A DNA stretch of 64,000 nt from Acidimicrobiia bacterium (GTDB lineage: Bacteria > Actinomycetota > Acidimicrobiia > Acidimicrobiales > Ilumatobacteraceae): positions 1 to 64,000 of the forward strand of contig RFSV01000002.1 in NCBI GenBank assembly GCA_009923785.1. The letters are read 5' to 3'. The position numbers were made by a program, and so were the translations under genes. Below the pieces are notes generated by a model, which saw only the letters and a list, made by a program, of their open reading frames with translations, was not told the origin of the DNA and ran no database searches. Shown one piece after another: positions 50,672-59,680 of the stretch; positions within the stretch are counted from its first letter, which is position 1; each line of letters opens with the position of its first letter.

Positions 50672-52231
50672 TCAGGCGCGCTGACGTCGACGCATCAGCG
50701 TCGCCAAGGCTTTGACACGCGGACGGAAGCGACGGGCTGGCTGGCGTGTCGGAATCGCTACGGGCTCGACGATCTTTGACGTCACCTCACGTCGAGCGAT
50801 TCGACGACGGGGGCGACCACCGACGATCGATTCGATTCGCTCGAGGTCGAGTCGCTCCTCGACCATGAGCGCATCAGCCATCGCTTCGAGGGCGCCGATG
50901 TGTTCGGTGAGGATCGTGCGCGCCGCAGCATGAGCTTCGTCGAGAATCGAGGCAACGGAATCCTGTGTCCAGGCATCAGGTCCTGACACCATCGATGGAC
51001 GTCGGCTCATCAGCGATCCCGACATGCCATACGTCGTCGCCATCTGAGTGGCGAGCTCGGTTGCCCGCGCCAAGTCGGATGCCGCGCCCTGTGTGCATGA
51101 ACCGCCCATCAATTTCTCTTCGGCCACACGGCCTCCGAGCGCCACCACCAATTGGGCGAATGCGGCCTCTTTGGTGAGGAAGATGCGGTCATCGTTCTCG
51201 AACCACGTGACACCGGCCGCCGGTCCGCGAGGTACCACGGTGACTGCTACCGGATCTGCGGCGTCTTCTTGCACGAATCCACAGATTGCGTGACCGGCCT
51301 CGTGCCACGCCGTGATACGTCGGTCGGATTCACTGATCGTCATCGAGCGGCGCGGGCGACCCAAAGCGACGAATTCGACAGCAGCTGAAAAGCACGCCTG
51401 ATCGATGTCGGAACGCTCGAGCTTCACTGCCTCCAAGGCAGCTTCGTTGCATACCCGAGCCAAGTCGGCACCCGACATGCCGGCAGTGCGAGCGGCAATT
51501 GCGTCGAGATCGACGTCGGTCGCGAGAGGTTTGGACGACGCGTGCACTTTCAGAATCGCATGCCGTCCCTTGCGATCCGGTAACGGAACCTCGATACGAC
51601 GTTCTAGTCGTCCGGGTCGCAGAATCGCTTTGTCGAGAACATCGGCGCGGTTGGTCGCTGCGATGGTGATGATGTTCGACTTGTTGAAGCCATCGAGTTC
51701 GGTGAGAAGAGCGATCAACGTGTTCTCGTGTTCGATCGGTCCGCCGGGTGTTCCATTCTCACGATCGTTCATCGAACGGGCACGGGCGACGGCGTCGATC
51801 TCGTCGATGAAGACGATGGCTGCCTTGTGAGAACGTGCCGATTCGTACAACTCGCGCACGCGCTTGGCACCGACTCCAACGTACATCTCGACGAAGTCAG
51901 TGGCTGACGCCGCGATGAAGGGGACCGATGCTTCCGCTGCTACCGCTCGCGCAAGCAGGGTCTTGCCGGTTCCGGGTGGACCGACGAGCAACGCGCCTTT
52001 CGGCGGCGTGGCACCCAATCGTTCGAACTTCTCGGGATCACGCAAGAACTCGACGAGTTCGCGCAAGTCGTCGACCGCTTCGTTACATCCGGCTACCGAA
52101 TCGAAACCTGAACCACGGTCAGGCACGACCTTCTTCGGTGCCCGAGCTCGCTTTTCGCGCCAACGGCCGACGACGAGAAGGAGCACGATGACTCCTCCGA
52201 CGATCAGCCAGTTGCGAACGGTGGGCGACAT
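50672..52231 (-). CDS. FtsH-like AAA+ zinc metalloprotease with a single N-terminal membrane helix
   Basis: 519 residues. One membrane helix ([17 protein letters not shown], 8-24) is followed after 20 residues by AAA+: Walker A GPPGTGKT (84-91), pore loop YVGVG, Walker [34 protein letters not shown]. The protease domain has HEAGH (310-314) and the third zinc ligand Asp386. The usual FtsH has two membrane helices with an extracytoplasmic domain between them, about 100 residues; that part is missing. The C-terminus is Arg-rich. It is probably a second FtsH paralogue with different localisation or substrates. Start: ATG 52231, with TACCGT 8 nt upstream. Confidence 0.92.
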   Translation of the reverse strand: MSPTVRNWLIVGGVIVLLLVVGRWREKRARAPKKVVPDRGSGFDSVAGCNEAVDDLRELVEFLRDPEKFERLGATPPKGALLVGPPGTGKTLLARAVAAEASVPFIAASATDFVEMYVGVGAKRVRELYESARSHKAAIVFIDEIDAVARARSMNDRENGTPGGPIEHENTLIALLTELDGFNKSNIITIAATNRADVLDKAILRPGRLERRIEVPLPDRKGRHAILKVHASSKPLATDVDLDAIAARTAGMSGADLARVCNEAALEAVKLERSDIDQACFSAAVEFVALGRPRRSMTISESDRRITAWHEAGHAICGFVQEDAADPVAVTVVPRGPAAGVTWFENDDRIFLTKEAAFAQLVVALGGRVAEEKLMGGSCTQGAASDLARATELATQMATTYGMSGSLMSRRPSMVSGPDAWTQDSVASILDEAHAAARTILTEHIGALEAMADALMVEERLDLERIESIVGGRPRRRIARREVTSKIVEPVAIPTRQPARRFRPRVKALATLMRRRQRA

Positions 52232-52245
52232 GGGCCCCAACGGTA
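52232..52245 (-). promoter_or_regulatory. Leaderless -10 for the FtsH-like gene
   Basis: Minus strand TACCGT, 8-nt spacer, ATG at 52231. Confidence 0.4.
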
Positions 52246-52316
52246 CGAGCCAGTCGGCCGAAATCGGCCACGAGTTTCGTGAACGGCGTGTGAAGCGATG
52301 GGCAACCGGCGTCGGG

Positions 52317-53282
52317 TCAGCCGAATGTGCGGGAGGCAGTCTCGGCCAGAAGTGCCACCCGACCAGGGATGTGCCCGTTCACCGGAAGGCTGAGACTGAG
52401 TCCGTCCAGTCCGGCGCCCACCAGATCGGCCAGGGCCGTACCCACGGTGTCAGGGTCACCGAAGACCAGCCGACCCCGCATGCCGTCGACGATCTGATCG
52501 TTCCATCCCTTGACCGACGCCATCGTCTTCACATCGGCTTCAGCCTCAGCGGTGGTGGGTGCGATCACGCACGAGACATTCAAGGAAACCGAGATCTCCG
52601 CACGGTTGCGGCCTTCGTTCACGCAATGTTCGTCGAGAATCGAAAGCTTGCGCACGACATCGGAAGCCTGTGTGAGTCCGACCAGATTCGACTCATCGGC
52701 GTATTTGGCGACGAACCGCAGCGTCTTCTTTTCGCCACCTCCACCGATCAGGATCGGAATGCGCGACACCGGAGCCGGTGAGTTCACGGCATCGGTCACC
52801 GAGTAATGACGACCGGTGAACGACACCTTTTCATTGCGCAACATCGGCACGATGACCTGCAGAGCTTCCTCGAGTTTCTGAAAGCGATCCGTGAAAGTCC
52901 CGAACTCGTAACCGAGTGATTGGTGCTCGAGTTCGAACCAACCGGCACCGATGCCCAATGTCGCACGGCCATTCGACGCATGATCGAGTGCCGTCACAGC
53001 TTTGGCCAGCAACGTCGGGTTGCGATACGTGTTGCCAGTGACCATGGTGGCCAGTCGAACCTTCGACGTGTGCGCTGCGAGCGCGCCGAGCACCGTGTAC
53101 GCCTCGAACATCGGTTCTTCGGGACGACCGAGCATGGGCAACTGGTAGAAGTGATCCATGACCGTGATCCGGTCGAACCCACTCGCCTCGGCCTCTTTCG
53201 CCTGAGCGACAACAGTCGGAAACGGCGAGGTCGATCCGCTGCCGTACGTGAAATTGGGAATGTGATAGCTCAGACGGGACAT
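52317..53282 (-). CDS. LLM-class F420-dependent oxidoreductase
   Basis: 321 residues, luciferase-like TIM barrel. [37 protein letters not shown] and [22 protein letters not shown] are the hallmark segments of actinobacterial F420-dependent LLM enzymes. It may oxidise or reduce an alcohol/ketone or related substrate using F420. TAGGGT 6 nt upstream of the ATG (leaderless). The upstream gene on the same strand ends 2 bases before. Confidence 0.92.
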   Translation of the reverse strand: MSRLSYHIPNFTYGSGSTSPFPTVVAQAKEAEASGFDRITVMDHFYQLPMLGRPEEPMFEAYTVLGALAAHTSKVRLATMVTGNTYRNPTLLAKAVTALDHASNGRATLGIGAGWFELEHQSLGYEFGTFTDRFQKLEEALQVIVPMLRNEKVSFTGRHYSVTDAVNSPAPVSRIPILIGGGGEKKTLRFVAKYADESNLVGLTQASDVVRKLSILDEHCVNEGRNRAEISVSLNVSCVIAPTTAEAEADVKTMASVKGWNDQIVDGMRGRLVFGDPDTVGTALADLVGAGLDGLSLSLPVNGHIPGRVALLAETASRTFG

Positions 53283-53294
53283 GTCAGGACCCTA
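53283..53294 (-). promoter_or_regulatory. Leaderless -10 for the LLM gene
   Basis: Minus strand TAGGGT, spacer CCTGAC, ATG at 53282; the element lies in the end of the upstream gene. Confidence 0.6.
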
Positions 53295-53790
53295 GGAGCA
53301 GAGCCAGCCTTTTCTCTACTTCGGCGATGTCGTCAGGGGCCGCAGTTACGTAGATGCGGAGAACGGGCTTGGACGACGACAACAGCCAGCGACCGTCCCT
53401 CGTCTTCTTGTCCTCGACCGACTCGACGGTCATCACCTGAGCCGTTTGAGTCGCTTGTTGCAGTCTCTGATCTTCGGGGAGCCCAGCCAGTTCGGCGATC
53501 CGCTGGGCATAGGCGCACACTCTTGTCGACATCACTTTGTCGACGAGGAGGTCACCCATCACCGCGCCGAAGGAATTGGCGAAGTGATCACCTTCCAGGA
53601 ACGTCGTGTCGAGAAGTTCGCGATCCGGGCGTCCGAAGCCGTCCGTCGGCAGGATCGGGTAGCGCACCCAACGACTCGTGCCGCCGAGACCCAGTCCGAG
53701 ATCGTGAAGTGCGATGACGTCCCCGATCCGTTCGAGCGCGACGCAACGCGGATTCGACCACCAATGCGTGTGCGACGTCCCCAACAGCAC
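53284..53790 (-). CDS. Protein of unknown function with a C-terminal segment like phosphomannomutase domain 4
   Basis: 168 residues from GTG 53790, chosen by TACAGT 6 nt upstream (the ORF is open to 53841). N-terminal VLLGTSHTHWWSNPRCVALE and DGFGRPDRELLDTTFLEGDH match nothing I recognise. The last 35 residues (RDGRWLLSSSKPVLRIYVTA) resemble the phosphosugar-binding domain of phosphomannomutases, but the RPSGTEP loop is replaced by SSSKPV. The rest is too short for that enzyme. It is co-oriented with the LLM gene. Confidence 0.6.
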   Translation of the reverse strand: MLLGTSHTHWWSNPRCVALERIGDVIALHDLGLGLGGTSRWVRYPILPTDGFGRPDRELLDTTFLEGDHFANSFGAVMGDLLVDKVMSTRVCAYAQRIAELAGLPEDQRLQQATQTAQVMTVESVEDKKTRDGRWLLSSSKPVLRIYVTAAPDDIAEVEKRLALLLGS

Positions 53791-53802
53791 GACGTCACTG
53801 TA
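53791..53802 (-). promoter_or_regulatory. Leaderless -10 for the unknown gene
   Basis: Minus strand TACAGT, spacer GACGTC, GTG at 53790. Confidence 0.5.
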
Positions 53803-53889
53803 CCTGGTCGTCTGGAGAGGAGTATTCACCGTTTGGGTCAAGATTGCGCACCAGATTGTCTTCGGGACACACGAACCTCGATGATCCCC

Positions 53890-53902
53890 TAACGTTCATC
53901 AC
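53890..53902 (+). promoter_or_regulatory. Leaderless -10 for the second sulfatase
   Basis: TAACGT (53890-53895), 7-nt spacer, GTG at 53903. Confidence 0.55.
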
Positions 53903-55441
53903 GTGGGGGACACGCCAGGTCGATCGCCGATGCCGCGCAATGTCGTGGTCGTCCTACTCGACAGCCTGAATCGGCACATGCTCGGTTCGTACGGAGGTGC
54001 CGAGTTCGACACGCCGAACCTCGATCGCTTCGCCGCTCGGTCGGTGCGGTTCGAACGTCACTACACCGGGTCACTGCCGTGTATGCCGGCTCGACACGAC
54101 ATCTTGTGCGGTTCGTGGGACTTTCTCTGGCGGCCATGGGGGTCGATCGAACTCTGGGAGGATCCGATCACTCGCTACCTACAGCAAGCAGGTGTGACCA
54201 CGATGTTGGTCTCGGATCACCCACACCTGTTCGAAACCGGGGGCGAGAACTATCACACTGATTTCACCGCGTGGGAATACGTGCGCGGTCACGAGGACGA
54301 TCCGTGGAGAACAGCACCCGATCCGTCATGGGTCGGGGCGCCCGCAGTGGAGGCAACCGAGTCATGGGTCGCCCGTCATTACGACACGTCACGCACCTGG
54401 TTCAAGAAGGATGAAGACTTTCCTGGTGCTCGCACGATGTCGGAAGCGGCTCGTTGGATCGACGAGCAAGCTCCAAGCGAGAGTCGATTCATGTTGTTCG
54501 TCGACGAGTTCGATCCCCACGAGCCGTTCGATGTTCCCGAGCCATGGATGTCGCGCTACGACCCCGAGTGGAACGGACCGAAAGTGATCTGGCCGCCCTA
54601 CATGGGGAATGCCGTGGCTTCCGGTGCAATCGACGAGAAGACTGCCCGACACATCCGCGCGAACTATGGAGCGAAGTTGTCGTTCATCGATCACTGGTTC
54701 GGTCGAATCCTCGATGCTCTGGATCGGCGTGGGCTGTGGGACGAGACGGCAGTGATCGTGTGTACCGACCACGGCCACTACCTCGGAGAGAAGGACGTTT
54801 TCGGCAAGCCAGGTGTTCCGGTGTACGAGCCGTTGGGTCATATCCCCTTGATGGTGTCGTGGCCGGGAGTTGCTCCGGGTACGAATTCGGCGCTCACGAC
54901 GACGGTCGACGTGTTCGCCACGTTGTGCGACATGTTCGATGTGTCGGTCCAACATCGAACTCACGGACATTCACTGGTACCGCTGCTCACTGGTTCGACA
55001 TCGTCCGTTCGCGACTACGTGCTCACCGGGGTGTGGGGGCGAACCGTACAGATGGTCACCGAGTCGTTCAAATACGTACGAGCCCCACGAAACGAAAATC
55101 GTCCGTTGTCGATGTGGTCGAACCGGTGGTCGACCATGCCGATTCATGCGATGCCCAACGTTCGACTACCGAAACCCGACAGTCGAGCCGTCCTCGACTA
55201 CATGCCGGGCTCCGATGTGCCGGTGATTCGCCAACCCTTCGAACGGGGTGATGCGGTGCCGTTCTGGGCCATGACGAACGCCGGCGAACCACGTGACTTG
55301 TTGTTCGACGTGATCGAGGATCCATCGGAAGATCGTGATCTGTGCGGCACCGATCTCGAGAGTCGCCTGATCGACGTTCTGCGAAGTGCGCTGAGCGCCG
55401 TGGAGGCCCCGCTCGACCAACTCGAACGTCTCGCCCTGTGA
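53903..55441 (+). CDS. Sulfatase (formylglycine-dependent family)
   Basis: 512 residues. VVVVLLDSLNRHMLGSYGG holds the first metal Asp; the signature is Cys60 in GSLPCMPARHDILCG (C-x-P-x-R); VCTDHGHYLGEKDVFGKPG is the second metal site. It lacks a signal peptide. Together with the sulfatase at 14512 and the MBL alkylsulfatase it makes three sulfate-ester hydrolases in one window. GTG start with a leaderless -10. It shares little beyond the motifs with the first sulfatase, so they are not recent duplicates. Confidence 0.92.
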   Translation: MGDTPGRSPMPRNVVVVLLDSLNRHMLGSYGGAEFDTPNLDRFAARSVRFERHYTGSLPCMPARHDILCGSWDFLWRPWGSIELWEDPITRYLQQAGVTTMLVSDHPHLFETGGENYHTDFTAWEYVRGHEDDPWRTAPDPSWVGAPAVEATESWVARHYDTSRTWFKKDEDFPGARTMSEAARWIDEQAPSESRFMLFVDEFDPHEPFDVPEPWMSRYDPEWNGPKVIWPPYMGNAVASGAIDEKTARHIRANYGAKLSFIDHWFGRILDALDRRGLWDETAVIVCTDHGHYLGEKDVFGKPGVPVYEPLGHIPLMVSWPGVAPGTNSALTTTVDVFATLCDMFDVSVQHRTHGHSLVPLLTGSTSSVRDYVLTGVWGRTVQMVTESFKYVRAPRNENRPLSMWSNRWSTMPIHAMPNVRLPKPDSRAVLDYMPGSDVPVIRQPFERGDAVPFWAMTNAGEPRDLLFDVIEDPSEDRDLCGTDLESRLIDVLRSALSAVEAPLDQLERLAL

Positions 55442-55505
55442 CACTTCTCAGGCACACCTTCAGGTTCGGCAGCTCATGCCGTAGCCAGTATCTTGGAGGT
55501 ACACC

Positions 55506-55997
55506 GTGTCAGCAACGAATCGCGAACGACTCAATCTTCATAACAAACTCAATGAAGTTCTTGGATCCGAGGAGGCGAACACACTGATGGAACATTTGCC
55601 CCCGGTTTCATGGCACGAAGTCGCCACCAAGGATGACGTCACCTCATCTGAGATCGCTCTGCGCTCTGACATCGAAACAACAAAGATCGCGCTGCGCTCT
55701 GACATGTCCGCCATGGGCAAAGAACTACGTGCAGAAATGGCTGCCATGGGCAAAGAACTGCGCATGGAGATGGCCACGATGGGGCAAGAGCTACGCGCCG
55801 AAATGGCTGCCATGGGCAAAGAACTGCGTGTCGAGATGAGCATGATGCGCACCGAACTCAGAGCTGAAATGTCAGTCGGCCTCGCCGACATCCGTACCGA
55901 GATGACGAACGGCTTCAACCGGCAGATCAAGTGGCTGGTCACATTCGGGATGGCCTGGAGTTCTCTGCTGGTGGCGCTCACTCGCTTCGCCGGTTGA
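55506..55997 (+). CDS. Coiled-coil protein with hendecad repeats and a C-terminal membrane helix
   Basis: 163 residues from GTG 55506 with a textbook GGAGGT five bases upstream. An N-terminal region (LNLHNKLNEVLGSEEANTLM) precedes five 11-residue repeats of the form MxAMGKELRxE (residues about 67-121), then RQIKWLVTFGMAWSSLLVAL as a membrane helix at the C-terminus. 11-residue (hendecad) spacing predicts a right-handed coiled coil. Similar tail-anchored coiled-coil proteins (DUF1640-like) are of unknown role. The repeats correspond to 33-nt tandem units in the DNA. Confidence 0.75.
   Translation: MSATNRERLNLHNKLNEVLGSEEANTLMEHLPPVSWHEVATKDDVTSSEIALRSDIETTKIALRSDMSAMGKELRAEMAAMGKELRMEMATMGQELRAEMAAMGKELRVEMSMMRTELRAEMSVGLADIRTEMTNGFNRQIKWLVTFGMAWSSLLVALTRFAG
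55704..55868 (+). repeat. Five 33-bp tandem repeats within the coiled-coil gene
   Basis: Units at 55704, 55737, 55770, 55803 and 55836 share ATGGGCAAAGAACT-like cores. They are in frame, and unit number may vary between strains. Confidence 0.85.
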
Positions 55998-56058
55998 TCG
56001 CTGTCAAGTTCGGGACGAAGGCTTTCTCCACCGCTCATCGACTCGGTGCCACCCTTCG

Positions 56059-56706
56059 ATGGTGCTTCGAAGGCCTCGGCAAATACTGCTTCCGACCGCA
56101 ATCATTCTCGTGATCATCGGCTGTCGTCCGAACGTCGAAACCGTCGTTGACGTTCCGACCGCCGTCTGGTCGTCGACGGACGAGCGATCGAGTAATCCCG
56201 AAAGTGCAGCCATCGCCGCCGTCGACGAACTGCTCGGAATCACCCCGGTCATCAGCGATTTCATGTCCGGCGACAGTCGGAGCAGTGAAATCACCGTCTT
56301 CTCAGCCGGCGAGGGAGTGTGGACTGTTCGAAGCACCCTGCTACTCCGCCAGATGGGTACCGACGATCGATGGTCGGTGCTCGGGGCCATCGGGCCCGGC
56401 GTCGTGATCGCCGAACCGGCTTCTGGCAGCACGCATGCCCCGGGGTGGTTGACCGTGTCCGGGCGGGCACGGGGATACGAGGGAACAGTGATCGTGAGTG
56501 CCCACACCGCTGGCGACACACCGAGGCTCGTCGATCAGGCCGTGGTGTCGGCCGCTTCGATGGCCGAGCTCGAACCATTCACCACCCGACTCGATCTTCG
56601 ACAGACGACGAAGGGCGATGTGATCGCAATCGTGGTGCGTGGAGACACCGGATCCGAGGATGATCCGGGCGAGTTCAGCGCCGTTCCGATTCGCATCGGT
56701 TTCTGA
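56059..56706 (+). CDS. Lipoprotein with Gmad2/Ig-like domain
   Basis: 215 residues. The N-terminus RRPRQILLPTAIILVIIGC ends in a lipobox (VIIGC), so it is membrane-anchored outside the cell. IAEPASGSTHAPGWLTVSGR and ARGYEGTVIVSAHTAGD resemble the Gmad2 immunoglobulin-like domain found in spore-germination and actinobacterial surface proteins. There is no spore link here. Function unknown. It is convergent with the CIA30 lipoprotein gene (3-bp gap). Confidence 0.68.
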   Translation: MVLRRPRQILLPTAIILVIIGCRPNVETVVDVPTAVWSSTDERSSNPESAAIAAVDELLGITPVISDFMSGDSRSSEITVFSAGEGVWTVRSTLLLRQMGTDDRWSVLGAIGPGVVIAEPASGSTHAPGWLTVSGRARGYEGTVIVSAHTAGDTPRLVDQAVVSAASMAELEPFTTRLDLRQTTKGDVIAIVVRGDTGSEDDPGEFSAVPIRIGF

Positions 56707-56709
56707 ACG

Positions 56710-57393
56710 TCAGCTGATGGAATACAACTCGAGACGGAACGGGGCTTCGATTCCATCGACAAGGTAGAAGGCGACGCTCACGATGCGCGCCGGATCGAGC
56801 GGCACCGTCGCCGGACGTGGATCGAGAAAGCGCGTCACTGGCTGGAACGACGTCCACGGCACGTCGACAGTGGAGACTTCTCGGGGCGACGTCGGAACGG
56901 GCGAAACCCATCCACCGTCGCCGAGATCGGTGCGCACCTCCATCGTCCAGGTTCGGCTGTCTCCACCGATCTCGATCGTCAACCCGTCACGGTCGGCCCA
57001 AGCGACCGCGACCGCAGGGTCGAGAAAGGGACTACGAACCGACGCGAAGCCACCGTTGTTGTCGAGCGACAGATCGCCCGTGAACACCAACGCTCCGCTC
57101 TCCCACTCCAACCGGCCGCTCGAGACTCCACCCATCACGGAGTCGTTCACGACGAACCATTCGTTCACTTCATCAGCCGAGACGAAGCTGAAGGCTGACG
57201 TCGGATTCACCACAGTCGTCATCGGGGCCGATGCCGTCACGGGCACCGATGTCGTCGCCATCGGAAGTGTCGTTGTAGTGGAGGACTCGGACACGACAGT
57301 CGACTCCGAGATGTTGACGAGATCGGTGCCCCCACATCCGAGCAGGAACGACACTGACGCGCTCATTCTCAGTAGCAGCCGCCGACAGCCCAT
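56710..57393 (-). CDS. Lipoprotein with CIA30-like (carbohydrate-binding-fold) domain
   Basis: 227 residues. MGCRRLLLRMSASVSFLLGCGG is a lipoprotein signal (LLGC), then a Thr/Ser/Val linker. The domain FVSADEVNEWFVVNDSVMGG, GALVFTGDLSLDNNGGFASV and VDVPWTSFQPVTR is the CIA30 family, a galactose-binding-like fold. In bacteria CIA30 proteins are mostly of unknown function. ATG 57393 follows GGGAGGATC; the longer ORF to 57549 overlaps a tRNA gene and is rejected. Confidence 0.8.
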   Translation of the reverse strand: MGCRRLLLRMSASVSFLLGCGGTDLVNISESTVVSESSTTTTLPMATTSVPVTASAPMTTVVNPTSAFSFVSADEVNEWFVVNDSVMGGVSSGRLEWESGALVFTGDLSLDNNGGFASVRSPFLDPAVAVAWADRDGLTIEIGGDSRTWTMEVRTDLGDGGWVSPVPTSPREVSTVDVPWTSFQPVTRFLDPRPATVPLDPARIVSVAFYLVDGIEAPFRLELYSIS

Positions 57394-57477
57394 GAGAGAT
57401 CCTCCCACCGAATCTGGCGCGGGATCCTGTCCTATGCGGTGAAGAATGCTCACCAGAACACCACTCAGATCACCAAT

Positions 57478-57563
57478 TGGTGGGCGAGGGGGGACTTGAA
57501 CCCCCACGTCCTTGCGAACACTGGCACCTGAAGCCAGCGCGTCTGCCATTCCGCCACTCGCCC
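57478..57563 (-). tRNA. tRNA-Leu (anticodon CAG)
   Basis: On the minus strand the gene starts GGGCGAG and its acceptor partner is CTCGCCC, followed by A and an encoded CCA. The anticodon stem is CTGGC/GCCAG around TTCAGGT, giving anticodon CAG (Leu, CUG codons). A long variable arm (GTTCGCAAGGAC) and a T-arm GGGGGTTCAAGTCCCCC are present, as in class II tRNAs. 86 nt with CCA. It lies in the 301-bp gap between the CIA30 gene and fhaA; the rest of the gap holds the fha operon promoter. Confidence 0.96.
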
Positions 57564-57647
57564 GAGTAACAGGAAGCGAACGCTACCAACGACGTAGCCC
57601 GCCCCCACCCCCTCACCTGGTGAAACCTTCCACCTGAGCAGGACCGA

Positions 57648-57653
57648 TACCCT
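57648..57653 (+). promoter_or_regulatory. Possible -10 for the fhaA-pknB operon
   Basis: TACCCT 41 nt before the fhaA ATG would give a leader of about 30 nt containing GGTGGGGACGGTGA as a ribosome site. Unlike most genes here this operon is leadered. No confident -35 was seen. Confidence 0.35.
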
Positions 57654-57694
57654 GTCAGGGCGCCAACAGCGCTCGAGGTGGGGACGGTGATCAG

Positions 57695-58321
57695 ATGGCG
57701 AGTGGATTCTTCAAACGAGGCAACCGAGCCAACGTTCGTCCCATCGAAATCGGCCGTCGCCTGGTGGCCGACATGGACGACAAACGTTCCGTCGACGCCG
57801 ACGGACGCCGTATTGCCCCCAATCACTTCGTTGTAGCGCTCAACCCGAACGACCACCAAGAGTTGTCGTCCTACATCGCCGCTCTCGAGACCGAACTCGT
57901 CGAAGCCGCCAGAGAGTACGCCCGCGACGAGGGTTATGTGCTCCGTGGGCCGGTCACGGTCAAAGTGTCCGACGACGACTCGGTGAAAACCGGTCGCATC
58001 CAGATCACGTCGAAAATTCGTACCGACGAACCTCGTGTCGTTGCCGCCTCCCTCGTGATCACCGGCCGCGACCCGCTACCACTCACCGACAAGGCGATCA
58101 CCATTGGTCGCTCACCCGAGTGCGACATCTCGTTCGACGACGCCAACATCAGTCGACGTCACGCCGAGATCAAGGTCGTGCTCGACGCGTATGTGATCTC
58201 TGATCTCGGTTCCACCAACGGCACCAATGTGAATGGTGTCCCCATCACACTTGAACGCACCCTTCGGGACGGCGACATCATCGCTCTCGGCAGCAACACC
58301 ATCCGTTTCGAGGCGCGCTGA
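57695..58321 (+). CDS. fhaA: FHA-domain protein FhaA
   Basis: 208 residues. N-terminal DUF3662 region (PIEIGRRLVADMDD, NHFVVALNPNDHQEL) and C-terminal FHA domain: ITIGRSPECDISFDDANISRRHAEI and DLGSTNGTNVNG carry the phosphothreonine-binding Arg, Ser and Asn. In mycobacteria FhaA binds phosphorylated MviN and tunes peptidoglycan synthesis. It is shorter than the mycobacterial form because the long disordered linker between the two domains is nearly absent. First gene of the wall/kinase operon. Confidence 0.93.
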   Translation: MASGFFKRGNRANVRPIEIGRRLVADMDDKRSVDADGRRIAPNHFVVALNPNDHQELSSYIAALETELVEAAREYARDEGYVLRGPVTVKVSDDDSVKTGRIQITSKIRTDEPRVVAASLVITGRDPLPLTDKAITIGRSPECDISFDDANISRRHAEIKVVLDAYVISDLGSTNGTNVNGVPITLERTLRDGDIIALGSNTIRFEAR

Positions 58322-58325
58322 CTCG

Positions 58326-58793
58326 ATGAACGACCTCGTCATCAGCGGACTACGACTCGTCCTTCTGCTCGCTTTGTATCTCTTTTTCGCTCGAGTGGTG
58401 TGGGCCGTATGGACCGAGGTTCGCGTACCTGCGATCTCCCAGTCAGGGGTGGCGTCCAACTCAACCGGAGCCACCTCCCGCATCTCACGTCGTCAGCGGG
58501 TGACCGAACTCAAGATCGTCGAACCTGAGTCATTGAAGGGATCCCGGTTCGAACTCTCTCCCACTCCCATCGTCATCGGACGCTCACACGATGCCGACCT
58601 ATCCTTCCCCGACGACACCTACCTCAGCAGCCGACACGCTCAGGTGTGGTCGGCTGACGGCATCGCCATGGTCGACGACCTCTCGTCCACCAATGGCACG
58701 CAGGTGAACGGCCAGCGCATCACCGAAGCAACTGCTCTCGTTCCCGGCGATCGGGTGCAGATGGGCCACGTCGTGATCGAGGCCACCCGATGA
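58326..58793 (+). CDS. fhaB: FHA-domain protein FhaB/FipA type
   Basis: 155 residues. N-terminal membrane segment (LRLVLLLALYLFFARVVWAV) and C-terminal FHA domain: VIGRSHDADLSFPDDTYLSSRHAQV and DDLSSTNGTQVNG. In mycobacteria FhaB (FipA) is a PknA/PknB substrate that links to the division machinery. ATG 58326 lies 4 bases after the fhaA stop; the ORF reads back into fhaA and is not used. Confidence 0.92.
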   Translation: MNDLVISGLRLVLLLALYLFFARVVWAVWTEVRVPAISQSGVASNSTGATSRISRRQRVTELKIVEPESLKGSRFELSPTPIVIGRSHDADLSFPDDTYLSSRHAQVWSADGIAMVDDLSSTNGTQVNGQRITEATALVPGDRVQMGHVVIEATR

Positions 58794-59680
58794 TGCACGC
58801 GACCGCTGCTGCCGCCACTCATGTCGGTCAGATTCGTGAGGGCAACGAAGATGCCTACCTCTGTCGTGAGGGCCTCTACTTCGTGGCCGACGGCATGGGC
58901 GGTCACAGCGCTGGCGAAGTGGCGAGCGATATCGCCGTCACCACGCTGTCCGAACTCTTGACGAAAGTCGTCCACAACGGACTCACCGCCGACGATCTGG
59001 CCGCCGCGGTTCGTCATGCCAACACGGCGATCCTCACCGAAGCGATGCGTGATCGCGCCAAGGCCGGTATGGGCACCACCCTCACCGGACTCGCAGTCGC
59101 CGATCCTGCGCGACGACGGGCTCTCGTGGCCAACGTCGGCGATTCGCGTACCTATCTGTGGCGACATGGTGAACTCCGACAGATCACCAAAGATCACTCG
59201 CATGTGCAGTCGCTTGTCGACCGCGGCGCCATCACTCGCGCCGAAGCGCGTGTGCACTACCAACGAAACATCGTGTTGCGGGCCATGGGGATCGACCCCG
59301 ACCTCGAAGTCGACGTGTTCGAACTCGATATCGAAGACGGTGACCGTTTCATCGTGTGCAGTGACGGACTGGTCGACGAGGCCGACGACGACGCCATCGA
59401 AGTTGCCATTCGCACTTCGTCCGCGCCTGACGATCTCGCCCAGGCTCTCGTGACTCTCGCCAACGACAACGGTGGCCGCGACAACGTGACCGTGGTGGTC
59501 GTCGACTTCAGCGACGGCCCAGCCACGGAATCTGGTACTACCTCAACCTCATCCGATGACACTGTTGCCATCGTCATCCCACGTCGTCCGTCACGACTTC
59601 TCGACGTGGCCGCTTACGGTTCGTGGTTGGTCGCCACCGCCATCGTGGTCACCGTGATCGTGAGCACCCTCACGCAGTGA
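58790..59680 (+). CDS. pstP: PP2C-type Ser/Thr protein phosphatase PstP
   Basis: 296 residues. THVGQIREGNEDAYL and YFVADGMGGHSAGE supply the metal-binding Asp residues; VANVGDSRTYLW, VCSDGLVDEADDD and GGRDNVTVVVVDF complete the PPM fold. A C-terminal membrane helix (AYGSWLVATAIVVTVIVSTL) anchors it, with only a few residues outside, in contrast to the large extracellular domain of mycobacterial PstP. It dephosphorylates PknB and its targets. Starts within the fhaB stop (ATGA). Confidence 0.95.
   Translation: MMHATAAAATHVGQIREGNEDAYLCREGLYFVADGMGGHSAGEVASDIAVTTLSELLTKVVHNGLTADDLAAAVRHANTAILTEAMRDRAKAGMGTTLTGLAVADPARRRALVANVGDSRTYLWRHGELRQITKDHSHVQSLVDRGAITRAEARVHYQRNIVLRAMGIDPDLEVDVFELDIEDGDRFIVCSDGLVDEADDDAIEVAIRTSSAPDDLAQALVTLANDNGGRDNVTVVVVDFSDGPATESGTTSTSSDDTVAIVIPRRPSRLLDVAAYGSWLVATAIVVTVIVSTLTQ

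Noticed and set aside
55704-55868. Regular 33-nt repeats as a possible CRISPR array
   Set aside because: The units are contiguous with no spacers and in frame, encoding hendecads of a coiled coil.
57394-57549. 52-residue N-terminal extension of the CIA30 lipoprotein
   Set aside because: It overlaps tRNA-Leu and would bury the lipoprotein signal.
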